A DNA stretch of 64,000 nucleotides. It comes from Owenia fusiformis (Eukaryota > Annelida > Polychaeta > Sabellida > Oweniidae). Made by a program: the position numbers and the translations under genes. Positions within the stretch are counted from its first letter, which is position 1. The number at the start of each line of letters is the position of its first letter. The stretch covers positions 1,495,730 to 1,559,729 of the forward strand of contig CAIIXF020000007.1 of assembly GCA_903813345.2 (NCBI GenBank). The letters run 5' to 3'. Below, piece after piece: positions 28,701-40,700 of the stretch. The notes beneath the pieces are model-generated. The model was not told where the DNA came from, ran no database searches, and saw only the letters and a program-made list of their open reading frames with translations.

Positions 28701-31700
28701 TGGCTCCTGAACATCCTCGTACTTGAGCTACTGTTTAACACCTGCTTGTTTACTCTCTTCCAAGTGCTCAATGCATTTGATTCCTCACGTTCCGTTGACT
28801 TCAAAATCTGAAAATTTAAAAGTGATTAATATACACACTTTGCAATTCAATGACTGTTTCAAATATATTGCTTTATATTGTTGTAAACGTCCATATTTCA
28901 TTTGAAATGAAACTTGTATATAAGTGATTACATTGGAACGATCATATCTCACACCTACATTGTAATACTCAATCAAGATTATCTATACATTTCCACATCA
29001 ATAAAACATCTGATATATATACAATATACACTCTGCAATATATATACTCTGCGATCACATTGTTATTATAAGTTTGTAAATATTTTAAATGGAACAATAA
29101 ACTCAACTTACATATTAACAAAAGAAAGCAAATCGAGGCTGTCTAATATAATAAAAATACAATAGGAACAACACCTAGATTTCACAACCTGAAATGTATG
29201 GTCTATCAGTGTGTGAAACACTATATCTTTTAGTATACTATGACTAATACAACAGTGAAACTAAAATTAGTAATGCGAACTAATTGACAAAATGTAATGT
29301 CAGCTGCAAGGGGAACATAATTATATTGCTGAGAATAAATAAATGAAATAAAGGGTGGTGCCTGTGTATGGTTCCCTGTGTATGGTGCCCTGTGTTTGGT
29401 GCCTGTAACCTATTCATTTATTTCCCAATTCATAATAACGCAGATGCGAGTAGGTAGTTACCAGTTTCACCACCAGGTGGCTCGTTCGGGTCAGATAGCA
29501 TGGCGGGTATAGTAGAAAGTTCCCTTTAACTTCAATTACATCTGTTTTAGTGGTTCAATTTTCATATAACCCTTATGTTTCTAATAGTTTTGCAAAACAA
29601 AATACGTCCAGTAAATGAAAATGTTATCTGACCGATACAAGAAAAGATATTTCACTTTTTGTGATTTTGTAACGTGGGCTCTATGGAGAATCAACCCGAA
29701 CTAGAAGTCACACTTTCAAAAATAATTAGATTTTCAAACTTGATAAACAATTTTCGAAACCATATTTCCTGATGTACTTTTACATGTAGATCTCAAATAT
29801 AACATCGCTTTGACTGAATTTTGAATATTTAATGGTGTAAATCAAGATTTTTTCTACTCGCATCTAGTCTATTAATGCCATTTGGAAAACTCTCCCCTTT
29901 CATTGTATGGAATACTTATATTATGTTCACCTCACACAGAATATAATGGAGGAAATGCTCGAGATATTTGTTATCTGCTTAGAAATTAATTATTGTCCTT
30001 TCTGATAAACCCATATTCAACTACATCCAGTGAAATAAGATGTACATATGATATACTTAGGAAATATGGCCAAGGTTATAGAATGGAAAACTAAACAGCA
30101 CTCAAGCTACCTGGAAAGGAGAGTTGGTGGCAAATTTCCCAGCCTACACTAACACCATTTGGATACTTTTCAAAAACCTAATATTTGAAAAATATTCAAA
30201 GTTCAAAGCTGATTTGAATATTTTTCAAATTATAAAACAAAATACTATAATACCACACTTATCATGTGGCCATGTATTGGTATATTTCAAAAAGGAATTT
30301 TTGAAACAATACATGCAACCAATATGACAAAAATTTAGTTTTTATGCTATGCTCTATGTGAAACTGTAACAGTCAAGCACTAACCAAAGCAACTATATAC
30401 CATATGCCAAGCACTAGAGGAAATCTGGTATTAAGTCAGCCCAACGATGGGTCAGGACCAGAATCTATGGGTTCAATCAGATTGCAGGGATTTCATAAAT
30501 AGCAGACAATAGGCAACAGGGAGTTTTCTCAGTTTTTACAAAAATCGCATATTATTTTGAGGAATTTCTCAACTGATAAAATTCTGATTTCCAATGATGT
30601 TGCCTGTTATCCTTAGTTTTGCATGTTGCCAGATATTCTTATGAAACCCCAGAATTGGGCTAATGTTAAGTCAAGAATTTAACTGCCCAGAGTAGTCTTT
30701 ACCATAATTGAACCCATTGACCCATAACTGACTTGGTTTTCTGGAGTCACCCGACCCAACGCCACTAAGCACCAGCATAAATCAGCACTTTACATAACTA
30801 TAGCCTCTACATACAACTCAACTATTAATACCTCAAAACAGTCAAGTTTATATTGTTTCATATTAATGCCATCAAAACTATTAACGCTGTATAAACTCTC
30901 AGAGTCATCTGAGCCATCATCTGAATTGTCTCCATCAATTGCAGCAGCTTGTTTAGTTTGTTCAGGAAGTGTAGGTTCTTCATCCTCCTGTATAGCAAGT
31001 GGGAGTTAACTTGAATATGAAGTGAGAGAAACCATGCCCCCCTCCCCCCCCAGGGATCATGGTCCCTTTTCAAAGAGAGACTGAGGTTCTCAAGGGATTT
31101 ATGTATAATCCATTGAGACACTAAGGTCCCAAGGGATCATGGTCCCTTTCCAGTTTGACCCAATGAGAGGCAAATGTCCTCCAGGGGTCAATGTCCCTTT
31201 CTGTATGCCCAATGATAAAATCCCAGGTAATCAAGGTCCTCTTTCTGTATAAGCAAGTGTAACCCCAATAGTGAATACATTTATTAAGAGATAATCTGCT
31301 GAATGTTACAAAATTGAGAGACAAATAATGTTATGTTCAAACGACAATTGTGCTAGCACAGTAACAAAAAATATCAAGTATTATTGTTAATATTACAATA
31401 AATAACATACATGGTGTTAAATAAAAAAAAATAAAATGACATCATTAAGCCGATTGAACAACAAAATCACATTGCACTGATTTATCACAAAAATCACAAT
31501 AATATCACAAAGTTATCACAATATTATAATAACAAAATTATGGCTGAAATTGTTCAACAATTACCATCATTAAACTTTATTACCAAAAGGTACATGTAGT
31601 AGCTTGGACAGAAGTAGCATCAGTTTCAATAATTTATAACCTTTTTTGAAAAAATAGATAATACATCTTTCATGGACCAATATTATGAAATTAAAGTGAG

Positions 31701-34700
31701 AACATTTTCTGTGAATACTGTTGAAGGATTCCACTGCTGAACTGTTCCACTTCCACAGGTGGTAAAATGGATTAGTGTTTATCAGCATCCTAAATTTCGA
31801 TATATCTATACTTCAGTCTAGGCTACTATATGAATGAAATCGAAGTAAAGGAATAAGTGAGATTTCTGTTTACCTTAAGCTGTTTGGAACTCTTTGCAAC
31901 AAGAGAACTATCTGTAGTTGGTAAATCATCATTTTTCTCTTCCTTTCTCTCATGTAGGACATTCCAGGCCCCCGAGAGAATCTTGTAGCATGTTGTCTTG
32001 CCACAGCCTGCAGGGCCCAGTAGAATAACTGGTCTTCTCTTGTATTTAATAGCAGCATTCAGTTGCAGCATCTGAGAATGAATGTGCATGTACAATGGAT
32101 GATATTATTTAAATCATTGTATGTCTACTATCATGACTTATAGCCAGCTGAGGCCACATGTCGATACAAGTAAAAACCTTGATTAAATGATGCAAGTAAT
32201 CCCAGAAACTCTTTTAGACCTCATATGAGTCAAACTACACACCTTGTTAACGTGAGGCTGGTAGACCTGTAGATTATCCCGAGTCATCTGTTCTTGTATG
32301 GCAGTGATAAGGTCAGGGTCATAAGTGACAGCGTTCTTCATCCAGCGTGCACTATGAGGAAACATATCCTGTAATACACTCTTAAACTGCCCCTGATCAT
32401 CAGCGTCCTCTATACGTGGCTCTAGGTAACTTACTAAGCCATTCACTATTGTGTATTCCTCCTTCAAGATATCATCAGGGGGGAAGCTAAATGGAGCTTG
32501 GCCAGTTTCTGGAACCAAAGGCATATCTTTTTGATTTATTCAAGCATGAGCTAAGCATCTATTATCATAGATTTCTATCTTCATTTAAAAACAATCTTGT
32601 TTTGCAAATATGTCTTATACAATACACTTTATTTTTAATTTCATGAAAAATGGCCAGTGAAGCATGTACATTAAGGTAAAACTAGCATCTAAATCACTGA
32701 ATATACTTTTTGAAGACCTTAATAATTGTAATTTACGATGAGAATAAATAAAAATCTCACCATCTCTTGAGTCAATTTCCATTTCATGCATACACCATGG
32801 TGAGTTCAGTTTCTTGCTAGACAGTTTTATTACACATTTTATGGTAGAAAGGCCAAAGTCATAGCTAGGTTTAGCTGGAAGCTGTGTCTTGAGCAGAGAG
32901 AAAAACAGCAACAGTTTCTTCCTGATATCAGTGTGTTTAATGAAACCATGGCAGAACAATGACATGTCCACAATTAATTCTGTGTTGGGTACTATCATTG
33001 CACAAGGTCGCATTAACAGCTGAAAACAAAAAAGTATGTTTTAACACTACTCAAGGGGCGAGGAGGAAAATTCTCAATAAATGGTGTATAGTTGGTTTGG
33101 CAGCATTTTCAGTTAGGGGAGAGTCTTGGATGAAACTTCCACTTAGGTGATAGCTTCACAGAGTGGTAGGAAGTTCTTTTATTTGAGGAGTTAGCCCCCC
33201 ACCCCCCAAAAACACCCCACCCTGGGGAAAAAATTGTTCACACTAAATAACCTTAGATATTTTGATGTTTGTAAGTGACATACATAGATGTTATATATAT
33301 GAATCACTTGCAGTATAATTGATGCTGATAACTCCTAAAGAATTTGAAAATTTGTACAAAGTATGTACCCCAGGGGGCAAATTCGTGACTCATTTTCTTA
33401 CTATTTTGATTCTAACTTTTCAATTAGACACTGTAAGAGGTCGGAAAAATTCATGTGAAGTGCCCAATAGCAGGGTTAGTAACCCTGAAAGATGCAAAGC
33501 CATGGAAGAGGTAGGAGCTGAGAAAAAAATTGTTGATTTTTCGAAAAATTTGACATTTTTGACAGCTGGATTTTGTGTATGACTATAGCTGACCCTTATA
33601 ATTTCTAGATCCATCCCTCTATGGTGATATTTATGGTTTTATAGTGTGAAACTAAGATGTAAAACATAATTTAGATGGTTTTTAAGGAAGTTTAAGGTTT
33701 TAAACAAGTCTAAAATTTGAAAAATTGTAAATATAATGTTTCAAATTTATGAATTCCAGGTATAGCCATGGCTGACCCCTATAGTTTCTAGATCCATCCC
33801 TCTATGATGATATTTTTGGTTTTATAGTGTGGAACTAAGATGTAAAACATAATTTAGATGGGTTTTAAGGAAGTTAAAGGTTTTAAACAAGTCTAAAATT
33901 TGAAAAATTGTAAATATAAGCTTTCAAATTTACGAATTCCAGGTATAGCCATGGCTGACCCCTATAGGCTCTAGATCCATACCTCTATGATGATATTTAT
34001 GGTTTCATAGTATGGAACTAAGATGTTAAACATAGTTTAGATGGGTTTTAAGGAAGTTAAAGGTTTTAAACAAGTCCAAAATTGGAAAAATTGTAAATAT
34101 AACGTTTCAAATTTACGAATTCCAGGTATAGCCATGGCCGACCTCTATAGTTTCTCAATCCACCCCTCTTTGGTGATATTTATGGTTTTGTAGTATGGAA
34201 CTAAAGATGTAGAACATAATTTAGATGGGTTTTAAGGAAGTTAAAGATTTTAAACAAGTCCAAAATTTGAAAAATTGTAAATATAAGGTTTCAAATTTAC
34301 GAATGTTAGGTATAGCCATGGATGACCCTTATGGCTTTTTCATCCATACCTCTATGATGAAACATATATTTTTAGAGTGTGAAACTAAGAAGTAAAAAAT
34401 ACCGAAGATGAATGTTAAGGAAGTTTAAGAATTTTAACAAGTGCTATGTTTGAAAAATTGAGAAATATCAGGTCTCAAAGGAGCATGGAAAGTATTGCAA
34501 CATATTTCAGACAGTCATATGTTAGATTTTGTCTGTTTCCTGAGGATTTAAGCAGGTATATATGATAGGCCATTGCATTACCTACAGGAAAATAACTCTT
34601 AGAGATGATAAAATAGTTTGGACTTTGAGACAGCGAAGGTGCAAACAATCCACCCACATGTTTTTTCAGAAATGTTGTCCTGATTTTCAAGCCCTTTCAC

Positions 34701-37700
34701 CCCTGCTTTTTCAATTTTTGTTGCATCAAAATGTTGCGTTTTGAGACATAGTTAACCCATAAAAAGGAATAATAAATTTCTTTTAGATAAAGCAGAATAC
34801 AATATTTTCCTGTTATTTTCCCATTTGGAAAACTCGTGTGCTCCATTACTTTCAGCTTAATTTTGGTCACCCATATTTTAATATCTTTTAAACCCCTGAT
34901 GGAATGCATTATTTCTTTAAAGGGGTTAACTGTGTGTCAAAACACAACATATTGATGCATGTGGGTGGGTTGTTTGCACCCTGTCTCAAATAGAAATTAT
35001 TTTATCATCTCTATGAGTGCTTTTCCTGGAGGAAATGCATTGGCCTAACATATGCACCTCCTCAAATCCTCAGAAAATAGCAAAAATCCGACATGTGACT
35101 GTCCTAAATCTGTTGCGATACTTTCAGTCCTCCTTTACGATTTCAGGTATTGCCTTGGATGTCTCTCATTTTGAATGTACATGTATGACTTTTTAGCTTA
35201 GAAATTAGATGTTGAAAATATTGTGGTTAGGTTTGATCCATGTTACAAGTATTGTTAAAAGAAAAATCATTAGAGTTGAGGACCTTACCCTAGAGTTCCT
35301 AAGGGGGTGAGAGGTTAATAAATCCCCCCCCCCTATAGTGTAACTGCTCTTAGGGATTCGTATACAGTGTAGTAATTGATTGATTAAATGGATTATAACT
35401 AATTAATTATTACTTGATATTCATAATGTGATATAGCATTTTTACTTTTTCACATCAACATGTTCGATGTGATGTTCTACATTGTCAAAATACATAAAGA
35501 CATGGTTAATTAAAAGAAACATGATTTCTCTATATTTTGTTATGCCCATACTGTAATTAAGCAATGATCATCTCCTAATACAAAATATTATTATAAATTA
35601 TCAAATTATAATAACTACACTCCCAATAAAATAATTTGTCATCAGGCAACAGTAATTATTTGGTAAAATAAGGATTATAAGGATCATACCCCGCTGGGCC
35701 TAGAAACTCTCGTTAGTGCAATGAATTTAGGAACTCCAGGGTAAAAGGGTCTGGTCACACTAAAATCTTCATGTAGATCAAAAAAGTATATATGGTGATA
35801 TATATGATCAATATGTTTCAAACAAACAGACATTGTAGAAATTTTTTACATACTGACTTTGCAGATGACATTTTCTAGCAGTTGAAGAATTTTTTACATT
35901 TATTGAAATGACAGTCATAAAATTAGAATATCAGTGTCATTTGATGCAAATTACTGCAGTCCCACATATTCTCCTGCTGAATGTAAAACAGAGTGAATAA
36001 GTTTAAAATCAGTCTCTTCAAGAGTGGAATTTAACAGGGGATTTCAGTTATCGTTTTCACAGATATTTAAGTTCTCTCCAAAAGTTCCACTTAAAAACAA
36101 TCTTGACATTTGGCACACTTTTAGAATGCTGCTTTATTAAATTTCTTTGTAATCTTTGAAAATTTGTATTATATGACTTGGCCAAAAGGTATTCATATTT
36201 TTAGGTAATGGTGTAATTTCTTCTTTGGATTAAAGTTCAGAGTCTCGGAGTCTAATATGAAATCTATTCTTTGGGCTCCTTTACTAGATTTGATGAACTA
36301 GTCAAATATAGCTTTCCAAAACTCTCCAAATTTCAACATATAAGTTTGTCATAGCCATTGCATCGATCACGAAAGTTTTATCAATTTGTGGTATGGTTTC
36401 ATCGATCTCCATTTCAAACCCCTTTTTAAGTTCTGATTTTACAGATAAGATAGATGATCATTGTCAAATGAACTGTTTGTATCCATATAAGATCATAGTT
36501 TACTCACCCATAGCTAGGCAACGTGTGTCGAATTCCAGCCAATTCAATACTTCATATAACTGCATTCCAAATTACTACTCTCATAAACCCAAGGTCAATT
36601 TTAGATTCTAGAGAAAGTAATGAAACCAATAAGCTGATCAATAACATTGACTAAAAATCTATAAATAGCATCATGGGGAATAGCATGCCAAGTGCTTGAA
36701 TTTATGTGGATTACTCATTTGGTAGACACCTTTATCAAATGTTAAAGTGTTGTTGATTTTTAAGTTGTACAAGCAAAGTGTCATTGGTGCTTTCTTTTCC
36801 TGACATAGTATTAACATTGTGGTAAAAACTATCAAATGTACCTAGTACAGTAGTTCTAGTTCATCATCTTGTATAAATGATATATCATCAGTGAGACCTG
36901 TATATCCCAACATCTGACTATTGTGAATACCTACCAATCATCCCAAAACCTGACTAATCTGAACACCAACCAATCTGAACACTTTTCCCAGTCCAATTTT
37001 TCCTCCAATTGACTCCTATGTTTAAAAAATTGAAATCTGAACACAGTGAACACTCATATTTGAAAAAGTAACCTGTCTAACTTGAACTCTTTTTTACCAA
37101 ATATCACATATTTCTTACAAAATTGCTCAAATATTGTCAGTTTAACACTGAATTGTTATGATATCAAAACTTTTGAATTGGATTTTGGAATGCTATTAAG
37201 CTTTTTATGTGGTCAGTATAAATATTATTAATATTTTTCATTGAGAATGCATTCATATTTCTTCAAAATCCAGAACTTGTATTGTAGATGTAAAAACCTC
37301 AAAATTCAAACACTCCTAATTAGAATGCTTTTAGCTGGTCCAAATACCAGTAGCATTCAGATAAGAGAGATTTTACTGTAGTTCACGACTTTTCACTCCA
37401 TCTATATGCAGCAGACTAACTGCTGCAACAGGTATATATTCTACACTTGGTCCCAGCTATGATATCATAGTTGATACTATTATGCTCATAACCTTCAATT
37501 ATCAGGGCTCATTCAAGGCTGTACCTGAATAATGTGAATTTGAGACCAATTTTGAGATCAATTTTTCAAATTTTGCACTTGTTTAAAACCTTGAACTTCC
37601 TTCAAACTCATCTTAGGTGTCTTTTACATTTTAGTTAAATACTCTCTACTATATATTTCATCCCTGAGGTATAGATGTAAACACCATAAGGGTCATCTTT

Positions 37701-40700
37701 GGCTATACCTGAAATTCATAAATTTGAAATCTAACATTTATAGTTCTTCAAATTTTGGACTTGTTTAAAACCTTAAACTTCCTTAAAATTCATTCTGGAT
37801 ATGTTAAATCTTAGTCCCACACTCTAAAACTGTATATTTAATCATAGAGGTATGGATGTAAAAACCATAAGGGTCAGCCGTGGCTATACCTGGAATTCGT
37901 AAATTTTAAACCTTATATTTACAATTTTTCAAATTCTGGACTGGTTTAAAACCTTTAACTTCCTTAAAACCCATCTAAATTATGTTTTACATAATAGTTC
38001 CATATGGCAAAACCATAAATATCATCATAGAGGAATGGATCTAGAAACTATAGGGGTCAGCCATGGCTATACCTGGAATTCGTAAATTTTAAACCTTATA
38101 TTTACAATTTTTCAAATTCTGGACTGGTTTAAAACCTTTAACTTCCTTAAAACCCATCTAAATTATGTTTTACATCTTAGTTCCACACTATAAAACCATA
38201 AATATCATCATAGAGGGATGGATCTAGAAACTATAGGGGTCAGCCATGGCTATACCTGGAATTCGTAAATTTGAAACCTTATATTTACAATTTTTCAAAT
38301 TTTGGACTTATTTAAAACCTTTAACTTCCTTAAAACCCATCTAAATTATGTTTTACATCTTAGTTCCACACTATAAAACCATAAATATCATCATAGAGGG
38401 ATGGATCTAGAAACTATAGGGGTCAGCCATGGCTATACCTGGAATTCGTAAATTTGAAACCTTATATTTACAATTTTTCAAATTTTAGACTTGTTTAAAA
38501 CCTTAAACTTCCTTAAAAACCATCTAAATTATGTTTTACATCTTAGTTTCACACTATAAAACCATAAATATCATCATAGAGGGATGGATCTAGAAATTAT
38601 AAGGGTCAGCTATAGTCATACACAAAATCCAGCTGTCAAAAATGTCAAATTTTTCGAAAAATCAACAATTTTTTTCTCAGCTCCTACCTCTTCCATGGCT
38701 TTGCATCTTTCAGGGTTACTAACCCTGCTATTGGGCACTTCACATGAATTTTTCCAACCTCTTATAGTGTCTAATTGAAAAGTTAGAATCAAAATAGTAA
38801 GAAAATGAGTCACGAATTTGCCCCCTGGGGTACATACTTTGTACAAATTTTCAAATTCTTAAGGAGTTATCAGCATCAATTATACTGCAAGTGATTCATA
38901 TATATAATATCTATGTATGTCACTTACAAACATCAAAATATCTAAGGTTATTTAGTGTGAACAATTTTTTCCCCAAGGTGGGGTGTTTTTGGGGGGTGGG
39001 GGGCTAACTCCTCAAATAAAAGAACTTCCTACCACTCTGTGAAGCTATCACCTAAGTGGAAATTTCATCCAAGACTCTCCCCTAACTGAAAATGCTGCCA
39101 AACCAACTATACACCATTTATTGAGAATTTTCCTCCTCGCCCCTTGAGTACACTGATATCTTGGTTGTTGAAATGACTGGAGATCTCAACAAGACATAGA
39201 CATGCAATGAATGATATAACAACTGTTATAACTTAAGGTTTCTAAGAGCAATATTGTTATCTCAGCTATTAGATCTATTACATATGTCATCATTATGATG
39301 AAAATGATCAAATGGATAAATACATCCATCTAACAAACAACAACCCAATTCCCGGCAAATGATCCCAATTGCATATTTTATAGAATTTTCTCACCCTTAG
39401 AGAATCTGGGATGTGATGAAAAGTCTGTCGTTCAGGATCCAATGTCATAAAACATCCGTATCCACCAGCTGCTCTGATCAGGTGACCATTTAATAGGACG
39501 TTCCCAAGGTAACGAGGCTCATACATTGTATGAGGTAATAGTTCTTTGTAGTCTTGATGTTTCTTCCTCCTCAATCCCTTTTCTTTGTTTTGTATCTTAT
39601 ACAACACATGCTCTGCAAAGTATTGAATATAAATGATGATCTATATAAACGGAAGCTAGAATATTGTTTTTATCCAAAAGTAGTTAAGAATACAATATTG
39701 AAAGAACTAAAGAAATAAATTCAAAGAGTTTAAAAGCAGGACAATGCTAACAGGCAGTTAAAGCTAGGAGAGCCATTTGCTATCAGAAATGAGACGGGCT
39801 GTTTTTAAATTAGACAAAAATTACCATAAAACAGAGGTGGCGGTCTGTTTGATTTGTATATCTCTGTTTCTTTGATATCTATTTCTTTCTCTATAGAATG
39901 TCTACGTCTCAGCTGTCTGTCCTGAATGAATGTGTCCTCAAAATACGTATTCATGTCATCATCCTGGAAAAGACACATGAATCAATGAACAGTCAAGATT
40001 AGAGTGCAGTCAGTACTGGCCAAGAGCTGGTTACTTTCAGTCTTGACCATTTCATCTTTTCAGCATGTACGGGGGAAATAACTGCATTTTCCTTGTCTAA
40101 CATTGTTTCCTCAAATCATCTAGCATCTATGGGGGTACAGTAAAGTAATAGGGGGTAAAAATAAAGATACCAAGGGTATTTATGAATAAATGCTTGTCCT
40201 CTAGCACCAAAGTATGAGAAATTCTGAATGTACTTTATTGACATCTTACATCTTTGCTCATCATTTTGGGAGACCTTAAATACCTCAAGACTGCATTCCT
40301 TATCTCGAAACAAACCCTCATTATACAACTCCTTATGTTACTCACAGGTTTTCTAATTCATGAAATATTATTAATCTGATTTCTACCTTGAAGCCATGAG
40401 GCACTGTTGCCTGTCTTTCTAGGAGGTTTTCCCTGGGTGGCATAGAGTGGAGAGTTGTCAGTGAGTTCCGCCTTATAATCTTAACATCTCCTGGTTTCTA
40501 AAAAGAGATAATAATAGAATAATTAAAAAATTGGAAAAGTTTATGCTACTGTTCATTCTATGCAGTTAATTTAAGATGATTTAAGATGAGCAAAACTTGA
40601 AATTATGGTAACATTGTAATCATCAAAATACTTTGTCCATCAAACTGTAAATCAACAATGAAAAATGCAGATTAACATATGCGCCAGTAAAAATGCGTCA

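Larger units (their letters stand above)
28808..30831 (-). other. Intron between exons 29 and 30
   Basis: 2.0 kb, AT-rich. Contains short CTGTGTATGGTGCC repeats (29352-29406) and a possible foldback element (29439-29874). The rest shows nothing recognised. Confidence 0.75.
33048..39150. mobile_element. 6.1-kb foldback (long inverted repeat) element
   Basis: Outer arms 33048-33590 and 38600-39150 are near-identical inverted copies starting TACTCAAGGGGCGAGGAGGA. Inside them both arms carry about 183-bp tandem units (left 33585-34470, right about 37550-38610). The outer ends are flanked by TA, possibly the target duplication. The 2.4-kb centre holds a palindromic element (34477-35136), a small element (35285-35744) and another candidate (36887-37383). 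No transposase. The mirrored frames at 33319-33582 and 38616-38846 are products of the inverted arms. Confidence 0.85.
33020..39394 (-). other. Intron between exons 25 and 26, almost entirely a foldback element
   Basis: 6.4 kb, of which 33048-39150 belongs to one foldback element. Only about 270 bp of ordinary intron remain (28 bp at the acceptor side, about 244 bp at the donor side). Confidence 0.85.

Noticed and set aside
33319-38846. Two nearly identical frames (33319-33582 plus, 38616-38846 minus) with VCTPGGKFVTHFLTILIL
   Set aside because: They come from the inverted arms of the foldback element; no start context, no family, no other coding signs.
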